Below, in pieces: positions 16,962 to 25,165 of a DNA stretch of 64,000 bases. The notes beneath the pieces are model-generated. The model saw only the letters and a program-made list of their open reading frames with translations. It had not been told where the DNA came from and searched no databases. The position numbers were made by a program, and so were the translations under genes. Position 1 is the first letter of the stretch; each line of letters opens with the position of its first letter. Origin of the DNA: Candidatus Tepidifontimicrobium thermophilum (GTDB taxonomy: Bacteria; Sysuimicrobiota; Sysuimicrobiia; Sysuimicrobiales; Sysuimicrobiaceae); NCBI GenBank assembly GCA_031296405.1, contig JAVKKH010000006.1:43612-107611 (forward strand), read 5' to 3'.

Positions 16962-18176
16962 ATGTCCGAGGAGAGCCGGACCCCCGCCGAAGACGTCAGC
17001 ATGGAGAGTGCGTTCCCGGAGCTGCAGGAACGCCAGATCGTCCGCGGCACCGTGGTGCGCGTGGACAGCGAGGGCGTGCTGGTGGACGTGGGCGCCAAGT
17101 CCGAAGGGCTCATCCCCTTGCGGGAGTTCCGACCCGGAGAGTCGCCCGCGGACCTGCAGGTGGGCGAGCAGATCGACGTGTACGTGATGCGGGTGGAGCA
17201 GGAGGAAGGGAGCATCCTGCTCAGCAAGCGCCGCGCGGACGTGCAGAGGGCCTGGGAGCGGCTGGAGGCGGCGCTGCGGGACGGGCAGGTCCTGCATGCC
17301 ATGGTGGTGGACCGGGTCAAGGGCGGGGTCGTGGTGGACGTGGGCCTGCGGGGCTTCGTGCCCGGCTCCCACATCGACCTGACCCGGGTGAAGGGCCGGA
17401 GGTTCGAGAACCTGGTGGGGGAGAGTGTGCCCCTCAAGGTCATCGAGATCGACCGCGAGCGGAACCGGGTGATCCTGTCCCACAAGCAGGCGGTGGAGGA
17501 AGAGCGCGCCCGGCGCCGGGAGGAGCTGTTCAACACCCTGCGGGAAGGGGACGAGGTGGAGGGCGTGGTCCGCCGGATCACGGACTTCGGTGCGTTCGTC
17601 GACCTGGGCGGGGTGGACGCCCTGCTGCCCATCAGCGAGATGGCGTGGACGTACATCAAGCACCCTTCGGAGGTGGTGCGGCGGGGCCAGACCCTGCGCC
17701 TGCGGGTGATCCGGGTGGATCCCGGGGCAGGGAAGATCAGCTTGAGCCTCAAGCAGGTGCTGCCGGACCCGTGGGTGGACATCCGCTCCCGCTACCGGGA
17801 AGGGGACGTGGTGCGGGGCAAGGTGGTGCGCCTGGCACCGTCGGGCGCCTTCGTGAGGTTGAAGGACGTGGACGCGTTCCTGCCCCTGAGCGAGCTGGCG
17901 GAGCGGAGGGGGCAGAAAGTGGAGGAGCTGGTACAGGTGGGGACCACCGTGGAGGCGGTGGTCACCGAGATCAAGCCGGAGGGCCGCCGCATGGTGGTGA
18001 GCGTCCGTCGGCTGCGCCAGCAGCGGGAGCGGGAGGAGCTGAACCAGTACCAGCCGGCTCAGGAGCGCAGCGGGTTCACCATCGGCGCTGTGGCCGGTGA
18101 GGTGCTGCGGCAGGCGGTGCAGGGGACCGGCTCCCAGGCTGCGGAGCCGACCCCAGAGGGGGAAAGGCAGAGCTAG
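16962..18176 (+). CDS. Ribosomal protein S1-like RNA-binding protein with four S1 domains
   Basis: 404 residues from ATG 16962. Four S1 (OB-fold) repeats are visible, beginning near residues 23 (IVRGTVVRVDSEGVLVDVG), 107, 190 (VEGVVRRITDFGAFVDLGG) and 277 (VRGKVVRLAPSGAFVRL). This is the four-domain S1 type found in Gram-positive and deep-branching bacteria, acting in mRNA binding and translation. It has its own promoter and is followed by tRNA-Pro. Confidence 0.9.
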   Translation: MSEESRTPAEDVSMESAFPELQERQIVRGTVVRVDSEGVLVDVGAKSEGLIPLREFRPGESPADLQVGEQIDVYVMRVEQEEGSILLSKRRADVQRAWERLEAALRDGQVLHAMVVDRVKGGVVVDVGLRGFVPGSHIDLTRVKGRRFENLVGESVPLKVIEIDRERNRVILSHKQAVEEERARRREELFNTLREGDEVEGVVRRITDFGAFVDLGGVDALLPISEMAWTYIKHPSEVVRRGQTLRLRVIRVDPGAGKISLSLKQVLPDPWVDIRSRYREGDVVRGKVVRLAPSGAFVRLKDVDAFLPLSELAERRGQKVEELVQVGTTVEAVVTEIKPEGRRMVVSVRRLRQQREREELNQYQPAQERSGFTIGAVAGEVLRQAVQGTGSQAAEPTPEGERQS

Positions 18177-18199
18177 GGTTGTGGTACGCTTTTAGGGTG

Positions 18200-18277
18200 C
18201 GGGGCGTGGCGCAGCTTGGCTAGCGCGCAGCGTTCGGGACGCTGAGGTCGGCGGTTCAAATCCGCCCGCCCCGACCA
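18200..18277 (+). tRNA. tRNA-Pro (CGG)
   Basis: A full cloverleaf can be drawn: acceptor CGGGGCG (18200-18206) with CGCCCCG, discriminator A and an encoded CCA; D-stem GCGC/GCGC; anticodon stem CAGCG/CGCTG with loop TTCGGGA, giving anticodon CGG and G37; T-arm GGCGG-TTCAAAT-CCGCC. The C1-G72 pair is typical of proline tRNAs. The 3' end is repeated 67 bases downstream. Confidence 0.93.
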
Positions 18278-18346
18278 GGAGGCTGTTGGGTCCCCGCGAA
18301 GCGCGCCAGCGATTCGCGGGGTAGAAATCCGCCCGCCCCGACCAGG
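18258..18346 (+). repeat. Direct duplication of the tRNA-Pro 3' end (att-like) flanking a hairpin
   Basis: The last 20 bases of the tRNA including CCA, plus GG, at 18258-18279 recur exactly at 18325-18346 (22-base direct repeat, 67-base period). Between the copies lies the inverted repeat CCCCGCGAA (18292-18300) / TTCGCGGGG (18313-18321) with a 12-base loop. The arrangement resembles the attachment-site duplication left by tRNA-targeting integrases, with nearly all of the insert gone; the hairpin may also serve as the tRNA terminator although no T-run follows. Confidence 0.7.
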
Positions 18347-18395
18347 TCTGAAGGGAGCCTCTGTAGGGAGTTTCCCGTGCGGGACATGGGAGTGG

Positions 18396-18491
18396 GAACC
18401 GCCGACCTCGGCCGGGGTCCCCAGCCAGTCGAGCAGCGGTAGGCTGCAAGGGAACGGGAGCCTTCGACTGGCTGGGGTGGCATCGGCGGTT
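18396..18491. repeat. Long imperfect palindrome sharing sequence with tRNA-Pro
   Basis: Nested inverted repeats: outer arms AACCGCCGA (18397-18405) and TCGGCGGTT (18483-18491), inner perfect 14-base arms CCCCAGCCAGTCGA (18419-18432) and TCGACTGGCTGGGG (18464-18477), and a small GCAGC/GCTGC hairpin (18433-18447) inside the loop. In addition GAACCGCCGACCTC (18396-18409) is the exact reverse complement of tRNA bases 18244-18257. The right arm runs into the -35 of the thi promoter. It could be a mobile-element remnant, an operator or a structured transcript end; no coding frame fits. Confidence 0.65.
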
Positions 18492-18518
18492 GACACGGGT
18501 GCCTTGTGCTCCGACGAT
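18490..18518 (+). promoter_or_regulatory. Promoter of the thiazole-biosynthesis operon
   Basis: A perfect -35 TTGACA at 18490-18495 is followed after 17 bases by GACGAT at 18513-18518 (A2, A5 and T6 of the -10 consensus). Transcription would begin near 18525, just before the first base of the TPP aptamer, which supports the assignment. Confidence 0.6.
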
Positions 18519-18528
18519 GGGGATGGAA

Positions 18529-18611
18529 GCGCACGGGGTGGTCGGCGGAAAGGCCGGCCTGAGAGAGACCCGTCGAACCTGATCCGGGTAATGCCGGCGG
18601 AGGGAATGCGC
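18529..18611 (+). ncRNA. TPP (THI-element) riboswitch aptamer
   Basis: The conserved blocks GGGG, CTGAGAGAGACCC, GAACCTGATCCGGGTAATGC and GGAGGGAA appear in order, closed by P1 GCGCA (18529-18533) with TGCGC (18607-18611). It lies just downstream of a promoter and about 120 bases before thiO, so it should turn the thiazole operon off when thiamine pyrophosphate is plentiful. CCTCC at about 18627-18631 could pair with the thiO Shine-Dalgarno GGAGG at 18722-18726, which would fit translational control; no clear terminator with a T-run is seen. Confidence 0.93.
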
Positions 18612-18732
18612 GGCACGTGTCCACACACCTCCCCCACGTCAGCGTACCGCCCATGAGCGACCGCCCCGCGGGCTCTCTGTGGGAGTCCGGGCTCGGGGAT
18701 TGTCCGGGTCGGGTCGGCTCTGGAGGAGGGCC

Positions 18733-19847
18733 GTGGTGACCGCGGACGTGGCGGTGGTGGGCGGCGGAGTGATCGGCCTCGCGGTCGCGGAGGAACTGGC
18801 CAGGGCCGGTCACAGGGTGGTGGTGCTGGAGCGCGACCGCGTGGGCAGCTCGTGCGCCGCCGCCGCGGCCGCGGGCATGCTGGCACCGGCCGCGGAGGCG
18901 GACACCACCCCGGAGGTCACGACTCAGCTGGCGCTGCAGAGCCACCGCATGTACCCGGAGTGGGTAGCCCGCCTGGAGGCCAGCTCGGGCGTGCAGGTGG
19001 GCCTGGACCGCTCGGGCACCGTGATGGTGGCGCTGGATGCAGACGACCTCCGGGAGCTGGTGCACCTGGAACAGGCCCAGCGGCGGTTCGGGCTTCGGAC
19101 CCAGAGGCTGTCGGGTGGTGAAGCTCGCAAGATGCAGCCGTCCCTGGGGCCGTCGGTGGTCGGCGGGCTGCTGTTGGCGGACGACTGGCAGGTGGACCCG
19201 CGGCGCCTGTTGCAGGCGCTGCGCCGCAGCGCGGAACTGGCCGGAGGTCGGGTCCTGGAAGGCGTAGAGGTGCAAGCCCTGCGCCGGCAGGACGGATCCT
19301 GGCGTGTGGGCGTGCGGGGTGGGGAGGACCTGGCCGCGCGCAGGGTGGTGGTGGCCGCGGGCGCTTGGACCCCGTTCGTGTTGCCCGCGGAGCTGCCGCG
19401 GCCTCCGCTGCGGCCGGTGCGGGGCGTAGTCCTGCGCCTGGGCTCGGGGCTGGAGTCCAGCCACGTGGTGCGGACTCCCCGGGTGTACGTGGTGCCCCGG
19501 AGGTGGGGCGAGACGGTGGTGGGGGCCACGGTGGAGGAGCGGGGCTGGGCCCGGGAGGCCCTGGCGGGCGGAGTGTACGAGCTGTTGCGGGAGAGCCGAC
19601 GCGCGCTCCCGTGTGTGGACGAGATGCCGCTGCGGGAGGTCGCGGTGGGATTCCGGCCTGCCATCCGAGACAACGTGCCGGCCATCGGTGCGGTGGACGA
19701 GGAGGGGACCCTGTTCGTCGCCACCGGGCACTACCGGAAGGGGGTCGAGCTGGCCCCCCTCACCGCGGCGATGCTAAGACAGCAGCTGGAGGGAGGCCGC
19801 CACCCCATGGCCGACGCTGTGGATCCCCGGCGCTTCGCGGTGTTGGA

Positions 19848-19851
<4 letters not shown>
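18733..19851 (+). CDS. thiO: Glycine oxidase ThiO
   Basis: 372 residues from GTG 18733 (a second GTG follows at 18736; GGAGGAGGG lies just upstream). The Rossmann FAD motif VVGGGVIGLAVAEEL is followed by SSCAAAAAAGMLAP, typical of ThiO, and the C-terminal region GFRPAIRDNVPAIGAVDEEG and ATGHYRKGVEL. It oxidises glycine to the imine (dehydroglycine) used in thiazole formation. First gene after the TPP riboswitch; its stop overlaps thiS (ATGA). Confidence 0.95.
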
Positions 19852-20865
<1,014 letters not shown>

Positions 20866-20871
20866 CCGGCG

Positions 20872-21522
20872 GTGCGGGGCGGCGAGGGCGAAGTTCTGCA
20901 GGAGGGCCGCGTCCCCCGTCTGGTGGTGGTGGCGGACGTGGACGCCGCGGGAGGAGAGGTACCGTGGACAGAGCTCCTGCGCCGCATCGCGCAAGCTCCC
21001 GCGGGCCTGCCCGTGGTGGTGCAGGTGAGGGCCAAGGGCCGCTCCGTTCCCGCGCTCCGGGATCTCGCGGCGCGAGCGAGGGAGGTGCTGGCGGGCCGGC
21101 TCCCCGTGGTCCTGAACGGCCCCGCGGCCGTGGCGCAAGAACTCGGCCTGGCAGGGGTGCACTGGCCGGAGGTGGCGATCCCCCGGGCTGTCCCGCCGGA
21201 AGCCAGGAAGCTTCTGCGGTCTAGTAGCGTGCACGGCGAGGCGGCCGCGGGGCGGGCGGAGCGGGTGGCGCACTACCTGGTGTTCGGCCCGGTGTTCCCT
21301 CCGGGGTCCAAGGAGGCGTCTGCGGTGGGGCTGGAGGCGCTGCGCCGCGTGTGTGCTCTAAGCCGCCGGCCCGTGCTGGCGGTCGGCGGGATCACCGCGG
21401 AGCGCGTGGGCGCGTGCCTGGCTGCCGGGGCCGCGGGGGTGGCGGTGGTGTCTGCGGTGGTGCGCGCCCCCGATCCCGCCTCGGCCGTGGCGCGTCTGGT
21501 GGACGCGCTCGGAGGACGTTAG
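20872..21522 (+). CDS. TenI/ThiE family protein, probable thiazole tautomerase
   Basis: 216 residues from GTG 20872. A ThiE-fold barrel with VVQVRAKGRSVPAL (cf. QLR.K), SSSVHGEAAA, YLVFGPVFPPGSK, VLAVGGIT and GVAVVSAVV. The NDR segment of true ThiE reads LNGPAAVAQELGLAGVHW, losing the Asp used for metal binding in thiamine phosphate synthases, while the SxH motif resembling the TenI active-site His is present. With the order thiO-thiS-thiG, it most likely aromatises the ThiG product (TenI). A ThiE role cannot be fully excluded. Confidence 0.78.
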   Translation: MRGGEGEVLQEGRVPRLVVVADVDAAGGEVPWTELLRRIAQAPAGLPVVVQVRAKGRSVPALRDLAARAREVLAGRLPVVLNGPAAVAQELGLAGVHWPEVAIPRAVPPEARKLLRSSSVHGEAAAGRAERVAHYLVFGPVFPPGSKEASAVGLEALRRVCALSRRPVLAVGGITAERVGACLAAGAAGVAVVSAVVRAPDPASAVARLVDALGGR

Positions 21523-21550
21523 ACCTGGGGGTCGGCAGGGGTCCGGTGGC

Positions 21551-22270
21551 GTGGCGGGGAACACCATGGCGATGGACCCTCGGGAGGCCCTGTGGAGCCT
21601 TCACCTCCTGGACGCGGCCATCGCGGAGCGGCAGGCGGCCGCGGACGCGCTGGCTGACGACGGAGGGACCGCGGCGCGCCTGGCGGAGCTGCGGGAGCGA
21701 CTGGAGTCCCTGCGGTCACGTGCCCGGCAGGTCCGGTCCGCCCAACGGGCTGCGGAGCTACAGCTGGAGTCCCTGCGGGAGAAGCGACAGCGGCTGGAGC
21801 GAGAACTCTACAGCGGCCGGCTGAACCCCAAAGAGCTGGTGAACCTGCAGCGGGAGCTGGACAGTCTGGCCCGCCAGCACGCGGAGCTGGAGACGTGGGT
21901 CCTCGAACAGATGGAAGAGGCGGAGTCCGTGGAGCGCGAGCTGGAGGAGCTGGACGGCGAACTGCGGAACCTGGAGGCGGCGTACCGCGCCGCCGTGGAG
22001 GACCGCACGGCGCGGTCCAGGGCCCTGGAGGCCGAGCTGGAGGCCCTGCGGCAGCGCAGACACGCGCAGGTTTCCCTCATGGACCCCGAGCTGGTGGAGC
22101 GGTACGAGCGCCTGCGCCAGCGGCTGCAGCCGCCCGTGGTGAGGCTGGTCGGTGAGGCCTGCGGCGGCTGCCACGTGAGCTTGGCCGCCGCATTCCGCGA
22201 GCGGTTGAGGTCTGGCGAGGACGGGCAGCCGCTAGCCTGCCCCGCGTGTGGGCGGCTGCTGGTGCCGTGA
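21551..22270 (+). CDS. Coiled-coil protein with C-terminal zinc ribbon (CdsZ / DUF164 family)
   Basis: 239 residues from GTG 21551; ATG 21566 with GGGGA five bases upstream is an equally good start. Residues about 15-180 form a long coiled coil rich in Glu, Leu and Arg; the C-terminus has CGGCHVS and CPACGRLL, a C4 zinc ribbon. Members of this family lie beside RNase H and rnpB in Actinobacteria and others, as here. In chlamydiae and mycobacteria related proteins have been linked to nucleic-acid or helicase functions, but the role is not settled. Confidence 0.85.
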   Translation: MAGNTMAMDPREALWSLHLLDAAIAERQAAADALADDGGTAARLAELRERLESLRSRARQVRSAQRAAELQLESLREKRQRLERELYSGRLNPKELVNLQRELDSLARQHAELETWVLEQMEEAESVERELEELDGELRNLEAAYRAAVEDRTARSRALEAELEALRQRRHAQVSLMDPELVERYERLRQRLQPPVVRLVGEACGGCHVSLAAAFRERLRSGEDGQPLACPACGRLLVP

Positions 22271-22902
22271 AGGTGGTGGTGCGCCCCGACGGCGCCTGCC
22301 GCGGCAACCCGGGTCCTGCGGCCGTCGGGGTGGTGGTAGAAGACAGCGCCGGCCGCGTGCTGCGGGAGGTGTCGGAGCCCATCGGTCCGGCCACCAACAA
22401 CGTGGCCGAGTACCGGGCGCTCCTGCGGGGCCTGGAGGAAGCCCGCAAGTTGGGCGCCCGGGAGGTGGAGGTCCGCACCGACAGCGAGCTGGTGGCCAGA
22501 CAGCTCCTGGGCCAGTACCGGGTGCGGGATCCGGACCTGCAGGCCCTGTTCGGGACGGTGCGGCGGCGGATGGGGGAGTTTGACCGGGTGACGGTGCGCT
22601 CCGTGCCCCGGTCCGAGAACGCCAGGGCCGACTGGCTGGCACGCCGCGCCCTGGCGGGCCCCCTAGAGCCAGCCGACGGGGTGGTGCAGTTGGCAGTGCA
22701 GGGCAGGGTGGAGGAGGCGCTGGCGGAGCTGCGACGCCTGCCGCCCCAAGCCGTGCGGAAGGTGGCGGAGCGGCTGGTGGCCGAGCTGGCGGGCCGACCC
22801 CTTCCCAGGCGTGGGAAAATGAATACGGGAGCGGGCCGGGCGGCCGCGCCGCCGGCAGGCGGTGAGGAAAGTCCGGGCTCCACAGGGCAGGGTGGTGGGT
22901 AA
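22267..22902 (+). CDS. rnhA: Ribonuclease HI-type protein
   Basis: 211 residues from GTG 22267, overlapping the upstream stop. The RNase H carboxylates are in place: RPDGACRGNPG, NNVAEYRALLRG, RTDSEL and SENARADWLA. About 80 extra residues follow the catalytic domain. The last 26 codons, including the stop, lie inside the RNase P RNA gene, so part of the C-terminal tail is encoded by rnpB sequence. It should cleave the RNA strand of RNA-DNA hybrids. Confidence 0.92.
   Translation: MKVVVRPDGACRGNPGPAAVGVVVEDSAGRVLREVSEPIGPATNNVAEYRALLRGLEEARKLGAREVEVRTDSELVARQLLGQYRVRDPDLQALFGTVRRRMGEFDRVTVRSVPRSENARADWLARRALAGPLEPADGVVQLAVQGRVEEALAELRRLPPQAVRKVAERLVAELAGRPLPRRGKMNTGAGRAAAPPAGGEESPGSTGQGGG
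22815..22820 (+). promoter_or_regulatory. Probable -10 element of rnpB
   Basis: GAAAAT at 22815-22820 matches four of six -10 positions and lies six to seven bases before the predicted first base of RNase P RNA, inside the rnhA coding region. No convincing -35 was found. Confidence 0.4.
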
Positions 22903-23182
22903 CGCCCACCCGGGGTGACCCGAGGGAAAGTGCCACAGAAACATACCGCCGGCCAGTCGGCCGGTAAGGGTGAAAAGGTGCGGTAAGAGCGCACCGGCGG
23001 CGTGGTGACACGCCGGCCAGGCAAACCCCACCCGGAGCAAGGCCGAGTAGGGGGAGATGAGGTGGCCCGCCGATCCCCGGGTAGGCCGCTAGAGGCCTCC
23101 GGCAACGGAGGTCCCAGAGAGATGGCCGCCGCACCGAGGGATGCCTCGGTGCACAGAACCCGGCTTACAGGCCCGCTCCCGT
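22825..23182 (+). ncRNA. rnpB: RNase P RNA (M1 RNA, type A)
   Basis: The P1 helix is formed by ACGGGAGCGGGCC (22825-22837) and GGCCCGCTCCCGT (23170-23182). The universally conserved GAGGAAAGTCCGGGCTCC (22864-22881) and ACAGAACCCGGCTTACAG (23153-23170) form P4 and flanking regions, with ACAGAAA and GGTAAGGGTGAAAAGGTG segments between. Length of about 358 bases is normal. The 5' 78 bases overlap the end of rnhA. Confidence 0.95.
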
Positions 23183-23227
23183 CCGGTCAGCAGGCGCGGA
23201 GGACGGAAAGGCTTCTGGGTGCCAGGG

Positions 23228-23488
23228 ATGACCTGTCCGTACTGCAACAGCGAGAACGTGGTCTGCAACGTGACCATCCGGTGGAACCAGGTGCGGGGTG
23301 TGTTTGTCCCGCGCCGGGGCCACTACTGTACCACCTGCGGTAAGTCCTTCGAGCCCACAACAGAGGACGGGCTCAGCCTGTCCGCGGTGGTCCTGGAGGA
23401 AATCACCCCGGCCATCCGCAAACTGCAGGAGAGCGGGGACGTGATCGTGGTCCGGCACCGGGAAGGGGTCCACGAGGTCATCTACTGA
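23228..23488 (+). CDS. Small zinc-ribbon protein of unknown function
   Basis: 86 residues from ATG 23228 (GTG 23219, in frame with GGAAAGG upstream, is possible). Two Cys pairs, CPYCNSENVV near the start and CTTCGKSF near residue 38, form a zinc ribbon, followed by about 45 residues without recognised motif (LSAVVLEEITPAIRKLQESG). It resembles the zinc ribbon of NrdR but has no ATP-cone, and nrdR itself is elsewhere in this window. It starts about 45 bases after the rnpB 3' end and is followed by the dcw leader. Confidence 0.7.
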   Translation: MTCPYCNSENVVCNVTIRWNQVRGVFVPRRGHYCTTCGKSFEPTTEDGLSLSAVVLEEITPAIRKLQESGDVIVVRHREGVHEVIY

Positions 23489-23614
23489 GGCGCGCCCGCT
23501 AGCCCGCCCGCCGAGGCGGCAACACCACCCAGCAGGCGAACGTCCATACGGTCCGGGTTCCATTGCGAGATTTTCTTGCAACGCGGCAGGATTCGTGTTC
23601 TCTTGAGCGTAAGG

Positions 23615-23659
23615 TGGGGATCAGTGGGAAAATTGGGGCGCTATTCCCAGATCGTGGGG
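23615..23659 (+). promoter_or_regulatory. MraZ-box region upstream of mraZ
   Basis: Four TGGGR repeats on the + strand at 23615 (TGGGG), 23625 (TGGGA), 23634 (TGGGG) and 23655 (TGGGG); the first two are exactly ten bases apart. MraZ of E. coli and Mycoplasma binds direct TGGGN repeats spaced by five bases in front of its own operon, so autoregulation of the dcw cluster is likely. A TTGCGA/CAGGAT pair at 23563/23587 could be the promoter but is weak. Confidence 0.6.
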
Positions 23660-23663
23660 AGAC

Positions 23664-24086
23664 ATGCTCAAGGGGGAATACGAGTACACCCTGGACGACC
23701 GGGGCCGCTTGGTGATGCCGCCCAGGTTCAGGGCGCCTATGGGAGAGCGGTTCGTCGCCACCCGGGGTTTCGACGGGTGCGTGGTGCTGTATCCCTTGCT
23801 GGAGTGGCAGCGGGTCGAGGCCAAGCTGGCCGCAGAACCCCTGGAGAACCGTCGGCTGGTGCGCTACCTGTTGGGCTCCGCGGTGGAGTGCGAACTGGAC
23901 CGGCAAGGCCGGTTCCTCCTCCCGCAACCCCTCCGGGAACACGCGGGCATCCACCGGGACGCCGTGGTGGTGGGCCTGGTGAACAAGGTGGAGGTGTGGA
24001 GCAAGGAACGGTGGCACGCCTACCTCCAGAGCACGGCCGAGGACGAGGCGGCCCTGCTGGAGGGGCTTCGCGGACTGAGCCTGTAG
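23664..24086 (+). CDS. mraZ: Transcriptional regulator MraZ
   Basis: 140 residues from ATG 23664, preceded by GGGGAG. Two AbrB-like half-domains carry the DRxGR motif: LDDRGRLVMPPRFRAPMG near residue 10 and LDRQGRFLLPQPLREHAG near residue 77. First gene of the dcw cluster; represses or tunes the cluster by binding the TGGGR boxes just upstream. Confidence 0.96.
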   Translation: MLKGEYEYTLDDRGRLVMPPRFRAPMGERFVATRGFDGCVVLYPLLEWQRVEAKLAAEPLENRRLVRYLLGSAVECELDRQGRFLLPQPLREHAGIHRDAVVVGLVNKVEVWSKERWHAYLQSTAEDEAALLEGLRGLSL

Positions 24087-24253
24087 CGGGTAGATCGTGG
24101 GAGGCCAAGCACGCGCGGAGAGACCGGGGCCCGGGTTGCATCGCGACGCAGCGACGACGCCGCGCGCACACACCGTCGCTCGCTCCAACCCCCCTGCTCC
24201 ACGCCCAGCCGACGCAGCGCGGACGCACCGACCCCGGGCCCCGATCCCTCCGC
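24087..24253. other. Intergenic region between mraZ and rsmH
   Basis: A 167-base gap, unusual inside an otherwise overlapping cluster. It holds an 11-base inverted repeat CGGGGCCCGGG (24125-24135) / CCCGGGCCCCG (24233-24243), two GACGCAGCG copies (about 24145 and 24211), and one further TGGGA preceded by GATCG as in the mraZ leader. No convincing promoter, terminator or small gene was found. Confidence 0.5.
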
Positions 24254-25165
24254 GTGCGGTACCGTGACCCTTCCCCGGGCCGGCACCCGGAACACGTCCC
24301 GGTTCTGGTGGACGCGGTACTGGAGTGGTTGCAGCCCCACCCGGGCGGGCTGTACGTGGACGCCACGGTGGGAGCTGGGGGGCACGCGGAGCGGATCCTG
24401 GAAGCCTGCGGGCCCGACGGGCAGCTGGTCGGCATCGACCGGGACCCCGACGCGCTGGAGGCCGCCGGGCGACGCCTGTCCCGTTTTACCGGCCGGGTAC
24501 GCCTGGTAAGCGGGGACTTCAGGCATCTGCGGGACGTGCTGCAGGAGGCAGGCGTGCGGGAGGCGGACGGGATCCTTTTCGACCTCGGGGTTTCCAGCCT
24601 GCAGCTGGAGAGGGCGGAGCGGGGCTTCAGCTTTCAGCTCCCCGGCCCCCTGGATATGCGCATGGACCCGCGCCAGCCGCAGACTGCCGCCGACCTGGTG
24701 AACCGGCTACCGGAAAACCAGCTGGCGGAACTGCTCCTGCGGTACGGAGAGGAGCCCTTCGCCCGGCGGATCGCCCGGTCCATCGTCCGCCGCAGGCCGC
24801 TGCGTACCACCACGGACCTGGCAGAAGCCGTCCAGGCCGCGGTGCCGCGGAGCCGCTGGCCCAGGCGGACCCACGTGGCGACCCGGACCTTCCAGGCCCT
24901 CCGGATCGCCACCAACCAGGAGCTGGAAGCCCTCGAGGCCGCGCTGGCCCAGGTGCCAGACGTCCTGCGACCCGGGGCCCGTGTGGTGGTGATCTCCTTC
25001 CACTCGCTGGAGGACCGCCTGGTCAAGCAGGCCTTCCGGTCCGACCCGAGGCTGCGGCAGCTGACCCTCAAGCCGGTTCGGCCTGGGCCGGAGGAACTCC
25101 GGCAGAACCCCCGGGCCCGCAGCGCGCGCTTGAGGGCTGCGGAGCGGGTGGAGGGACTGCGATGA
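24254..25165 (+). CDS. rsmH: 16S rRNA (cytosine-N4)-methyltransferase RsmH
   Basis: 303 residues from GTG 24254, a start chosen because family members begin a few residues before HVPVLVDAVLEWL. The SAM site YVDATVGAGGHAERIL, FDLGVSSLQLERAERGFSF, MRMDPRQPQTA and the C-terminal VISFHSLEDRLVKQAF are diagnostic. It methylates C1402 of 16S rRNA. Overlaps ftsL (ATGA). Confidence 0.96.
   Translation: MRYRDPSPGRHPEHVPVLVDAVLEWLQPHPGGLYVDATVGAGGHAERILEACGPDGQLVGIDRDPDALEAAGRRLSRFTGRVRLVSGDFRHLRDVLQEAGVREADGILFDLGVSSLQLERAERGFSFQLPGPLDMRMDPRQPQTAADLVNRLPENQLAELLLRYGEEPFARRIARSIVRRRPLRTTTDLAEAVQAAVPRSRWPRRTHVATRTFQALRIATNQELEALEAALAQVPDVLRPGARVVVISFHSLEDRLVKQAFRSDPRLRQLTLKPVRPGPEELRQNPRARSARLRAAERVEGLR

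Noticed and set aside
18396-18491. Integron attC site
   Set aside because: Palindrome size fits but no GTTRRRY core is found at its end and no integrase or cassette is present.
18258-19731. A long minus-strand frame covering the tRNA, riboswitch and thiO
   Set aside because: It crosses a tRNA and a TPP aptamer and antiparallels thiO; no motif supports it.
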